DNA of 6,081 bases from NCBI GenBank assembly GCA_016938535.1, contig JAFGUL010000011.1, positions 1 to 6,081 of the forward strand. The letters are read 5' to 3'. This DNA comes from Candidatus Delongbacteria bacterium. Its GTDB lineage: Bacteria; Delongbacteria; UBA4055. The number at the start of each line of letters is the position of its first letter. Position 1 is the first letter of the stretch. The notes beneath the pieces were generated by a model. The model saw only the letters and a program-made list of their open reading frames with translations. It had not been told where the DNA came from and made no database searches. Both the position numbers and the translations under genes were made by a program. Positions 1 through 5,760 of this stretch are shown here, one piece after another.

Positions 1-485
1 CTGTCCCCGAGAGACAGATTCATTTCTGCATTCAGCTTTGTAAGTTCGTAATTCTCCACATTTATATTCTCGGATTCTATACCTGATATAAGTCTTCTGG
101 CTTCCTCATAGTTTTTCAAGGCTATTTCTGTCTCTGCCAGATATACTTTAGCCTGATCAGAAAGATCTGAACCGGGATATTTCTTCAAAAGCTCGATAAA
201 TTTTTTCTGAGCCTTATAGTTATCTCCCTGTCTTAAGTATGATAATCCCATCATTAGAAGAGCATCGTCAACCCATTTGCTTTCGGGATAGAACTCAAGA
301 ATTTTTGAGAGCTCTTTTATTGTATTCTCATAAAGGTTCTTATCGATCGTGTTGGTTTCCTTTCTTTTTTTCTCGGCCTCTTTATAGCTTTCTTTGGCAT
401 TGAAATACATGTTAAAGTAGGCGCAACCTCCGGAAAGTGCCGCGATAAGAAACAAAGTAATATATGTTCTGACGAAGTTTTTCAT
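1..485 (-). CDS. TPR-repeat lipoprotein, 3' end beyond the window
   Basis: The first 161 codons are present and the frame is open to the left edge, so the C-terminus is missing. The N-terminus has a short basic start (Lys2, Arg6), a hydrophobic stretch at residues 8-17 and a lipobox Leu-Ser-Gly-Gly-Cys ending at Cys21. This predicts a type II signal peptide and a lipid-anchored protein. Ala follows the Cys rather than Asp, so in a classic enterobacterial sorting scheme it would go to the outer membrane. Residues ~52-87 and ~88-124 look like tandem TPR units (Tyr-Pro-Glu-Ser and Tyr-Pro-Gly-Ser turns, with Ala/Leu/Tyr spacing), as in BamD/YfiO-type scaffolds. BamD identity cannot be claimed from this. 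The ATG starts one base after the TAG stop of the ligase gene, and the only upstream ribosome site is a modest AGGA about 12 bases away, so coupling to that gene is likely. The specific function is unknown. Confidence 0.85.
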   Translation of the reverse strand, partial: MKNFVRTYITLFLIAALSGGCAYFNMYFNAKESYKEAEKKRKETNTIDKNLYENTIKELSKILEFYPESKWVDDALLMMGLSYLRQGDNYKAQKKFIELLKKYPGSDLSDQAKVYLAETEIALKNYEEARRLISGIESENINVENYELTKLNAEMNLSLGD

Positions 486-486
486 T

Positions 487-1986
487 CTAATTCTGATTCC
501 TGCACATTTCCTCCACCTCTCTGAAATTCACTTTTCCGTTACCCATGAGAGGGAGCTCGTTAAAATAGAATATTCTCTTTGGTACAGCTATCGGCGGAAG
601 GTGAGCGGCCAATTTCTTTTTTATAACTGATTCTTCTATGCTTGAAGTTGTAGCAACCACAATTTCCGCCCCTTTTGTAACATGAGGTATCTCCGCCGCA
701 CAACACTGATCGTCCTCGCTTATATATCTTTCAACTGCGTTCTCTACGGCTGTCAGAGATATCATCTCACCGGCTATCTTCACGAACCTCTTTAGCCTTC
801 CTTTATGCCATAAAAATCCGTCCTCATCTATCAAACCTATGTCTCCGGTATCGTACCAGCCGTTTCTTATATGAAGAGATGTTTCCTCCATGTCGTTAAA
901 ATACCCTTTCATGACAAGTCTGCCCTTAACATAGATCTTACCCTCCTGACCTGCAGGAAGCGGTTGTTCAGTATCAATATCAATTATCTTAACCCTGGCT
1001 CCGGGTATGACCTGTCCTATGCTTCCGAACCTGTTCTTCTCCAGAGTGTTTACTGATATGACCGGACTTGTTTCCGTTGTGCCGTAACCTTCAAGAACCT
1101 CCAGTCCGTGTTTATGTTCCCACATTTCCTTAAGATTTTTCGTAAGTTTATCCCCACCGGCCATAATTATCCTGAGAGACTTGAAGTCGCCCGGTTCAGA
1201 TTTAAGGCAGTAACCTCTTAAAAAAGTCGGAGTAGCGGTAATTATAGTATTTTTGTTCTTTTTTATGCCATCTGACACAAATTTATATTCGAGAGGGTTC
1301 GCAAAAGTATTGACAGCGGATCCTGACAGAAGCGGAAGAAAGAAAGATGTTGTAAGCCCGAAAATGTGAAAGAGAGGAAGAACACCGGTAAAAGTATCGT
1401 GACTGTCGAAAATGAAAAGTTCGGACAGAGATTCAACATTCGAACAGATATTGTCATGTGTCAGCATTACCGCTTTAGGTTCTTTTTCGCTGCCTGTAGT
1501 GAACAATAGAACTGCTATATCCTCCGGGGATTTTTTCGAGATGAAATAATACGGGAACAGACTCTTGAGAAAAGCCGCTGTCTTTTGAATGACGGTAACT
1601 GAACTTACGATATCTTCCGCGAAGATCATGTCTGAAGTATCCTGTATAGCGAGTTTATCACAAAGTTTTTTGGATGTAATCACAGTTTTAAAACCGCACT
1701 TTCTCCTTGCATACCTGACATTAGTTTCAGCTCCGGTCGAATAGTTGATCATAACCGGCACTTTTCCGGATATCATTGCAGCCATAACACTGATGAAAGC
1801 TCCGGCTGACATCGGCATCATTATCCCGATAAATTCACCTTTCTGTTTTCTGATGATCCCCGCAAAAAGCATTGAAGCTGTAAGAAATCTGCTGTAAGTA
1901 TAATTCTTTCCTGTCGCACTGTCAATAACTGCTGTATTCTTCGGATGTTTTTTAACTGATTCAATTATTCTTTCGTGCAGACTCAT
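487..1986 (-). CDS. Aas-like acyl-ACP synthetase (AMP-binding, ANL superfamily), no acyltransferase domain
   Basis: This 499-residue ANL-superfamily adenylating enzyme probably activates a fatty acid with ATP and transfers it to acyl carrier protein or CoA. Visible motifs, in order: the phosphate-binding loop Thr-Thr-Gly-Ser-Glu-Lys-Glu-Pro-Lys (163-171), Pro-Leu-Phe-His-Ile-Phe-Gly (204-210), Gly-Tyr-Gly-Thr-Thr-Glu-Thr (300-306), Tyr-Asp-Thr-Gly-Asp (378-382), the hinge region Gly-Arg-Leu-Lys-Arg-Phe-Val-Lys-Ile-Ala-Gly-Glu (396-407) and the C-terminal catalytic Lys485 in Gly-Asn-Gly-Lys. The Lys-Ile-Ala-Gly-Glu-Met stretch and the Leu-Pro-Leu-Met-Gly-Asn-Gly-Lys ending closely recall the synthetase half of E. 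coli Aas (2-acylglycerophosphoethanolamine acyltransferase/acyl-ACP synthetase). E. coli Aas is about 719 residues and carries an N-terminal PlsC-like acyltransferase that is absent here. The start overlaps the rfaE2 stop as ATGA, with AAGGA six bases upstream. Exact substrate and acceptor are inferred; a generic acyl-CoA ligase is the alternative. Confidence 0.85.
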   Translation of the reverse strand: MSLHERIIESVKKHPKNTAVIDSATGKNYTYSRFLTASMLFAGIIRKQKGEFIGIMMPMSAGAFISVMAAMISGKVPVMINYSTGAETNVRYARRKCGFKTVITSKKLCDKLAIQDTSDMIFAEDIVSSVTVIQKTAAFLKSLFPYYFISKKSPEDIAVLLFTTGSEKEPKAVMLTHDNICSNVESLSELFIFDSHDTFTGVLPLFHIFGLTTSFFLPLLSGSAVNTFANPLEYKFVSDGIKKNKNTIITATPTFLRGYCLKSEPGDFKSLRIIMAGGDKLTKNLKEMWEHKHGLEVLEGYGTTETSPVISVNTLEKNRFGSIGQVIPGARVKIIDIDTEQPLPAGQEGKIYVKGRLVMKGYFNDMEETSLHIRNGWYDTGDIGLIDEDGFLWHKGRLKRFVKIAGEMISLTAVENAVERYISEDDQCCAAEIPHVTKGAEIVVATTSSIEESVIKKKLAAHLPPIAVPKRIFYFNELPLMGNGKVNFREVEEMCRNQN

Positions 1987-2474
1987 TTTATTTCCTTTAA
2001 TTTATTGATAGTATTCGTACTTGATCTGCCTTCAACAAGCTCTATTACTGTTACTTTTCCCCCAGCCCGCTTAACTATATCCGATCCTACAATGTATCTG
2101 CTGTCTGAACTGTCATTCATTTCCGGGTCGTAATCCCCGCCCTTTACAAGAACATCGGGCATTATCAGTCTGATAAGTTCAAAAGGTGTGTCATTCCCGA
2201 ACACCACTGTATGATCCACGGATCTTAAGCTGTTAAGAACATAGATCCTGTCGTCGAGACAGTTTACGGGTCTTTCGGGACCTTTGAGCCTTCGGACAGA
2301 ATCATCGTCATTGACGCCGACAATCAGAATATCACCGAGCGCTTTGGATTTATTAAGGTATTCAGCATGTCCCCTGTGCAGAACATCAAAGACCCCGTTA
2401 GTAAAAATCACGGTTTTTCCCTCTGATCTTAAATTCCTGACAAGGTCTCTTAATTCTTCTGCTTCGATATTCAT
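1983..2474 (-). CDS. rfaE2: D-glycero-beta-D-manno-heptose 1-phosphate adenylyltransferase
   Basis: This cytoplasmic nucleotidyltransferase converts D-beta-D-heptose 1-phosphate and ATP to ADP-D-heptose, the precursor of the ADP-heptose used in the lipopolysaccharide inner core. Diagnostic motifs of the cytidylyltransferase-like Rossmann fold are intact: Thr-Asn-Gly-Val-Phe-Asp (25-30), the catalytic His-Arg-Gly-His (33-36), Arg-Leu-Lys-Gly-Pro-Glu-Arg-Pro-Val-Asn (62-71), Val-Lys-Gly-Gly-Asp-Tyr (110-115) and Glu-Gly-Arg-Ser-Ser-Thr-Asn-Thr-Ile (148-156). The 163-residue length matches stand-alone RfaE2 proteins and the C-terminal domain of bifunctional HldE. Between Tyr115 and the Ile-Val-Gly-Ser-Asp segment there are about nine more residues (~119-127) than in E. 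coli HldE as I recall it. The ATG overlaps the rfaE1 stop as ATGA, and an AGGA lies about 11 bases upstream, which supports coupled synthesis with the kinase. Confidence 0.95.
   Translation of the reverse strand: MNIEAEELRDLVRNLRSEGKTVIFTNGVFDVLHRGHAEYLNKSKALGDILIVGVNDDDSVRRLKGPERPVNCLDDRIYVLNSLRSVDHTVVFGNDTPFELIRLIMPDVLVKGGDYDPEMNDSSDSRYIVGSDIVKRAGGKVTVIELVEGRSSTNTINKLKEIK
1993..1997 (-). promoter_or_regulatory. Ribosome binding site of the Aas-like gene
   Basis: The minus strand reads AAGGA, followed by six bases and then the ATG at 1986. The site lies inside the last codons of rfaE2. It supports this start and independent re-initiation at the ATGA overlap. Confidence 0.7.
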
Positions 2475-3490
2475 TTTACAGTTTTTCCTGAACTTATTAT
2501 TCCATTCTTGACGAGTCTTTCCTTAAGTTCATCGGGATCAACGGGAATTATACTTACATCTTCTACTACGATCGAAGCTGCATAGTTAGCAATGGTGCAG
2601 GCCTCTTCAAATGATGCTCCCGCACAAAGGAAAGAGACAAGAGCTGCTATGACCGTATCCCCCGCACCGGAAACATTCGCAATTTTCGTCGTTTTTGACG
2701 GGATCATCTTCATTTTTTTATTCTTATCGAAAATAGCCATTCCCCGTTCGCTTAATGTAATTACGAGTTTTTCAAGATCGAGCATTCTCATCAGATCATT
2801 CCCTGCTTTTTCGATCTCACTTTCAGTATAAATTTTTCTGTTAAGTATTTCTTCCGTTTCTCTGAGGTTCGGCTTGAAAATATCTGCCCCTTTATATGCG
2901 GAAAAATTTTTCAGTTTAGGATCCACTGCTGTGATAACTTTCATTTTTTTAGCAGATTTTATAACAGATCTTATCAGGCTGTCCGTAAGCATTCCCTTGT
3001 TATAGTCCTGGAAAATGATCGCATCAAGTTCTCCGATCCGTTTTTCAATGAGCTTGAGCAAATTCTTTTCCGTTTTAACGGAGATATTTTCCGAATCCTC
3101 CCTGTCAAATCTTACGACATGCTGATTAGATGCCAAAATCCTTGTTTTGACCGTCGTGGGTCTGTTTTTGTCAATTACTATACAATCGGTCTTTATATGT
3201 TTTGCCAACATATTCTCTATGAAAACAGATCCGTTCAAGTCACTGCCTATAAGACCGAACATTACCGGTTCCGCACCGAGTGTTTTGATATTCAGCCCTA
3301 CGTTTGCAGCACCGCCGGGCTTAACTTCCTCCCTGATAATATTTACTACAGGAACAGGGGCTTCAGGTGATATCCGCTCAGTTCTGCCCCAGTAGTAAAC
3401 ATCAAGCATGATGTCACCGATAACCCCTATTTTCAAAGTGCGCATATCAGTTATATATTTCTTATAATTTTTCTTATCTATGGTTACCAT
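2471..3490 (-). CDS. rfaE1: D-glycero-beta-D-manno-heptose 7-phosphate kinase
   Basis: This PfkB/ribokinase-family sugar kinase phosphorylates D-beta-D-heptose 7-phosphate at C1 to the 1,7-bisphosphate in ADP-heptose synthesis. Family motifs are clear: Gly-Asp-Ile-Met-Leu-Asp (25-30), Glu-Arg-Ile-Ser-Pro-Glu-Ala-Pro-Val-Pro-Val-Val (38-49), Pro-Gly-Gly-Ala-Ala-Asn-Val (58-64), Asp-Tyr-Asn-Lys-Gly (162-166), Lys-Pro-Asn (206-208) and the anion-hole/catalytic loop Gly-Ala-Gly-Asp-Thr (275-279) with catalytic base Asp278. The 339-residue length is typical for a stand-alone RfaE1. Near the C-terminus, the Val-Gly-Lys-x-Gly-Thr stretch that I recall from E. coli HldE is replaced by Val-Val-Glu-Asp-Val-Ser-Ile-Ile-Pro. 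The start overlaps the end of the phosphatase gene by seven bases and has AAGGA nine bases upstream. Met16 is an alternative start that would still keep the core. Confidence 0.95.
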   Translation of the reverse strand: MVTIDKKNYKKYITDMRTLKIGVIGDIMLDVYYWGRTERISPEAPVPVVNIIREEVKPGGAANVGLNIKTLGAEPVMFGLIGSDLNGSVFIENMLAKHIKTDCIVIDKNRPTTVKTRILASNQHVVRFDREDSENISVKTEKNLLKLIEKRIGELDAIIFQDYNKGMLTDSLIRSVIKSAKKMKVITAVDPKLKNFSAYKGADIFKPNLRETEEILNRKIYTESEIEKAGNDLMRMLDLEKLVITLSERGMAIFDKNKKMKMIPSKTTKIANVSGAGDTVIAALVSFLCAGASFEEACTIANYAASIVVEDVSIIPVDPDELKERLVKNGIISSGKTVK

Positions 3491-4101
3491 GGCATAATAT
3501 CCTTAGTTAATTTTCCTTTTTTATCCACGACATAAAATTCCCTTGCAAGATCAAGCATTTCCTTATCGCCTTTTGAGTTACCTAAAGCTATGACATCTGC
3601 GCCCGTACCGTAGAATTGCGATTCTTTAATTCTCAGAACTTTTTCGGCATAATTACAATTTTTTCTTTTCAGCTTTCCTGTCAGAAAACCTCCGTTCTTT
3701 TCAGTTTCAGTACATATACAGCCGTCGAACCCGAAGTGTTCCGCAAAATAATTCATATAAATGTCAAGTGAGGCTGTAACTGCGACTATTGTATATCCTG
3801 CCTTCCTGAATTCTTTAAGTTTCTTTTTAACGGAAGGAAATACATGGAGTTTTCTTTTAAACCTTACGAGTTTTTTATTGATGTCGTCAATCCCCATATC
3901 TTTGTAGATCAGCCTGAAACTTCTCCGTTTAGCTTCATTTCTCGTTATGAAACTGAAATAATATTCAATGATCATCAGCATTAAGGCGGGAGAATTCTTT
4001 AAAAACCTCTTCCATCCCCCGAGATAAATGAGCGACAGAAAGTATGAATCACCTTTAATGTAAGTCCCGTCGAAATCTGTGAAAACAACTTTTGATATCA
4101 A
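3484..4101 (-). CDS. HAD-superfamily (subfamily IB) phosphatase, PgpC-like
   Basis: This 205-residue HAD phosphatase has all four catalytic motifs: Asp9-Phe-Asp11-Gly-Thr (nucleophile and acid/base), Thr109 in Val-Thr-Ala-Ser, a probable Lys154 in Tyr-Ala-Glu-Lys-Val-Leu, and Gly-Asn-Ser-Lys-Gly-Asp179. The helical cap between motifs I and II contains a hydrophobic patch (~34-52) that may touch the membrane. The arrangement, and the Phe-Pro-Ser-Val stretch at 88-91 before motif II, resemble E. coli PgpC (phosphatidylglycerophosphatase C) and the HAD-IB hypothetical group. The immediate upstream gene is a PgsA-like phosphatidyltransferase, whose product a PgpC would dephosphorylate, so phosphatidylglycerophosphate is a reasonable substrate guess. 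The gene also overlaps the heptose kinase, so a role as heptose 1,7-bisphosphate phosphatase must be considered, although the usual GmhB signatures are not seen. Translation starts at TTG (4101-4099) with AGGAG five bases upstream. Confidence 0.85.
   Translation of the reverse strand: MISKVVFTDFDGTYIKGDSYFLSLIYLGGWKRFLKNSPALMLMIIEYYFSFITRNEAKRRSFRLIYKDMGIDDINKKLVRFKRKLHVFPSVKKKLKEFRKAGYTIVAVTASLDIYMNYFAEHFGFDGCICTETEKNGGFLTGKLKRKNCNYAEKVLRIKESQFYGTGADVIALGNSKGDKEMLDLAREFYVVDKKGKLTKDIMPW
3500..3504 (-). promoter_or_regulatory. Ribosome binding site of rfaE1
   Basis: The minus strand reads AAGGA, a nine-base spacer and then the ATG at 3490. The site lies within the final codons of the upstream phosphatase gene. 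It favours this start over Met16 (ATG at 3445). Confidence 0.65.
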
Positions 4102-4106
4102 AACAT

Positions 4107-4111
4107 CTCCT
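4107..4111 (-). promoter_or_regulatory. Ribosome binding site fixing a TTG start for the HAD gene
   Basis: The minus strand reads AGGAG, then ATGTT, then the TTG start. An out-of-frame ATG directly abuts the AGGAG and reads only Met-Phe-stop, so the TTG is the sensible start. The Met-Ile-Ser-Lys N-terminus it gives places the DxD motif at the usual distance from the start. Confidence 0.65.
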
Positions 4112-4112
4112 A

Positions 4113-5675
4113 TTATTTCTTCTCGATAAATATTTTCTTGCTCCTGCTTCCATAGGTAATTATCTTTCCGTTTACAAGGCTAATGCCTTTCAGATCGCTG
4201 TCTGGTGCTTTAATAACTTTTATAATACCGGACTGGAGATTTCCTCCGAATATTGCTTTTTCTATATCGACGAGATAGATAAGGTCCTTCCCTATTTTGT
4301 TTGCGAGAACATACATCAGATTATCGCTGCTGTATAAATTCTTGATATAGAACTCACTCTTTATCTTGAACTCGCTCTGAGCAGCAAGATCTGTTCCGTC
4401 TTCGAGATCTTTAGCCATGCAGAAATAAAGATGACCGGAAAAAATATAATCATTGAGCACAAGATAGTTTTTCGAGTTGAATTGTACCGCTCCAAGAGTA
4501 GCCGATGAAGTGAAACCTGTGCTGAAACCGTTCGATATAAGTATCTGCCTTTCCGACAGAAGCTTGTCCTTTCTTATCTGGATGACCATGTTCAGGTTAT
4601 CGTCTATGAAATAAATATAGTCACCGATCTGCTCGGTATCTTTAATATTAGTGACTGACTCAGGAAGATCGACATAGAAATCGGTCTCTGAATCGTTTGA
4701 AAGATCGCTGTAAACATAAAGCCTTGATATTTGATTCTTCTTTGAAGCTGATACGATTATTCTGTCTTCTGAACTAACAATTCCGTTTATTTTAAGACCG
4801 TCATTTTCCTCGATACCATTCAGATCGTAACTTTCCCATTCGATCGTTTGAGCATCACTCTCGACCTTGTTCTTTACGAGATCCAAAAAATACGGTGATA
4901 TGAGATACATTAGAAAAATAAGCATGAAACTGGTCAGAATATTATATATCTTCGCTTTCGAGGGCATCAGGCTGAAAAGATAATCAGAGAGGGAGTAAAG
5001 GGTAACACCGATAACAACAAATGCAATTGAAAAAGTTGTAAGATAATTTACAGTGATATCTAAATAATTCAGGATGAAGAGCATGAAGGCGAGAACAGGC
5101 ATAAGTACCATGATAAGGTAAAGCAGTTTTCCGCGGATCCTGAAGTATAACAGAACGATCACATTCAGCAGTATTCCTATAGAGACTGCAGTAATTATGA
5201 ACCGGTCGGACAGTCTTCCGTTCTCCTGAACCTTATTTATCATAAGAGCGAACATTAAAAGATACTGGCCGGCGAACTGAACGGCTCCTTTAAGCTTGCC
5301 TGAAAATCTTGCGCTCATTACCGTGCCGGAAAATGAAGCGAATATTCTGACATAAGCTACAATTATATCTCTGAAGAAAAAGAAAACCATGAACCAAATA
5401 GGAAAAAGTCCGTTATATGCAAGCGCAAAGAAATAAAAGAATCTGGAAATTGAATCCGATAGAGGATCAAGTATTTTTCCCAGATCGGTAACTAACTTGT
5501 CTCTTCTCGCAACATAGCCGTCAATGATATCGGACACTTCCGAAAGGCTCATAATAATATAGGCAACGACGAGAAGTTTGATATTGCCGCTGAAAATAAG
5601 CAGAACACCTGCTATCGTAAGCACGATTCTCGACAGCGTTACCGCATTGACCTTATTCATATATTTCCCTGACAA
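4113..5675 (-). CDS. CDP-alcohol phosphatidyltransferase (PgsA-like) with extra membrane helices and a C-terminal beta-repeat domain
   Basis: The first ~180 residues are a CDP-alcohol phosphatidyltransferase. The signature is complete: Asp49-x2-Asp52-Gly53-x2-Ala56-Arg57-x8-Gly66-x3-Asp70-x3-Asp74, where the acidic residues bind the metal and CDP-lipid. The N-terminus (Asn-Ala-Val-Thr-Leu-Ser-Arg) and the Arg-Asp-Ile-Ile-Val...Gly-Lys-Leu-Lys segment (102-129) are most like PgsA, phosphatidylglycerophosphate synthase. Six helices (~11-29, 32-50, 76-90, 92-111, 131-147, 158-178) are normal for the family. Three more follow (~184-204, 211-237, 244-266), then a soluble ~250-residue tail with five beta-hairpin units about 50 residues apart. 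The positive-inside pattern places this tail in the periplasm. PgsA is usually below 200 residues, so 520 is exceptional. The start is TTG at 5675 with a near-perfect AAGAGGTG; ATG at 5660, with AGGG six bases upstream, is an alternative. The alcohol acceptor is inferred only. Confidence 0.9.
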   Translation of the reverse strand: MSGKYMNKVNAVTLSRIVLTIAGVLLIFSGNIKLLVVAYIIMSLSEVSDIIDGYVARRDKLVTDLGKILDPLSDSISRFFYFFALAYNGLFPIWFMVFFFFRDIIVAYVRIFASFSGTVMSARFSGKLKGAVQFAGQYLLMFALMINKVQENGRLSDRFIITAVSIGILLNVIVLLYFRIRGKLLYLIMVLMPVLAFMLFILNYLDITVNYLTTFSIAFVVIGVTLYSLSDYLFSLMPSKAKIYNILTSFMLIFLMYLISPYFLDLVKNKVESDAQTIEWESYDLNGIEENDGLKINGIVSSEDRIIVSASKKNQISRLYVYSDLSNDSETDFYVDLPESVTNIKDTEQIGDYIYFIDDNLNMVIQIRKDKLLSERQILISNGFSTGFTSSATLGAVQFNSKNYLVLNDYIFSGHLYFCMAKDLEDGTDLAAQSEFKIKSEFYIKNLYSSDNLMYVLANKIGKDLIYLVDIEKAIFGGNLQSGIIKVIKAPDSDLKGISLVNGKIITYGSRSKKIFIEKK

Positions 5676-5680
5676 AGCGG

Positions 5681-5688
5681 CACCTCTT
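5681..5688 (-). promoter_or_regulatory. Strong ribosome binding site for the TTG start of the phosphatidyltransferase gene
   Basis: The minus strand reads AAGAGGTG, one mismatch from AGGAGGTG, with five bases to the TTG at 5675. It is too far (20 bases) from the ATG at 5660. This is the main argument for the longer reading, although the ATG version would match the typical PgsA N-terminus better. Confidence 0.6.
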
Positions 5689-5707
5689 TTTTATTTTGAT
5701 GTTAATT

Positions 5708-5724
5708 TTAGTTAATATAACTAA
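5708..5724. repeat. Perfect 7+7 inverted repeat over the -10 element
   Basis: The plus strand reads TTAGTTA, then ATA, then TAACTAA, a perfect dyad with a three-base spacer. It covers the whole candidate -10 hexamer, so it could be a repressor or regulator operator. All but one base pair in each arm are A/T and no T-run follows on the minus strand, so it is a poor terminator. Its A+T-rich setting means chance is a real possibility. Confidence 0.4.
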
Positions 5725-5742
5725 TTTCTTCTCAGTTGTCAC
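5714..5742 (-). promoter_or_regulatory. Candidate sigma70-like promoter for the six-gene operon
   Basis: On the minus strand, GTGACA (5742-5737) matches five of six bases of the -35 consensus. A spacer of exactly 17 bases follows, then TATATT (5719-5714), which matches five of six bases of the -10 consensus. Transcription would begin near 5707 and leave a leader of about 31 bases before the TTG start. It lies in the only sizeable intergenic gap of the window, directly upstream of the packed genes. If the organism belongs to a lineage with a different -10/-35 preference the call weakens. Confidence 0.5.
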
Positions 5743-5760
5743 TATAAAAACATTTGGGCT

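Noticed and set aside
1263..1457. A 64-codon minus-strand frame inside the Aas-like gene
   Set aside because: It is an alternative frame within conserved AMP-binding sequence, with no recognisable product.
2284..2511. Plus-strand open frames, also at 871-1056, 2592-2831, 3119-3395, 4092-4337 and 5696-5980
   Set aside because: Each lies wholly or mostly antisense to a confidently identified minus-strand gene, and the translations show no recognisable domain.
3443..3445. Met16 of rfaE1 as the true start
   Set aside because: It would give a family-typical N-terminus, but the ATG at 3490 has an AAGGA at a suitable distance and the overlap with the upstream gene fits the rest of the operon. It is kept only as an alternative.
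1983..3490. A bifunctional HldE broken into two pieces by a frameshift
   Set aside because: Both proteins have complete family-length domains, proper starts and an ATGA overlap. Separate RfaE1 and RfaE2 genes are common outside the enterobacteria.
4098..4106. ATG at 4106 upstream of the HAD gene, reading Met-Phe-stop
   Set aside because: It directly abuts the AGGAG, leaving no spacer for initiation, and it is out of frame with the phosphatase. The TTG five bases beyond the AGGAG is better placed. A two-codon leader peptide cannot be excluded but has no support.
5676..5760. A rho-independent terminator after the glycosyltransferase gene
   Set aside because: No G+C-rich stem followed by a T-run is present on the minus strand. 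The only dyad is A+T-rich and overlaps the promoter candidate.
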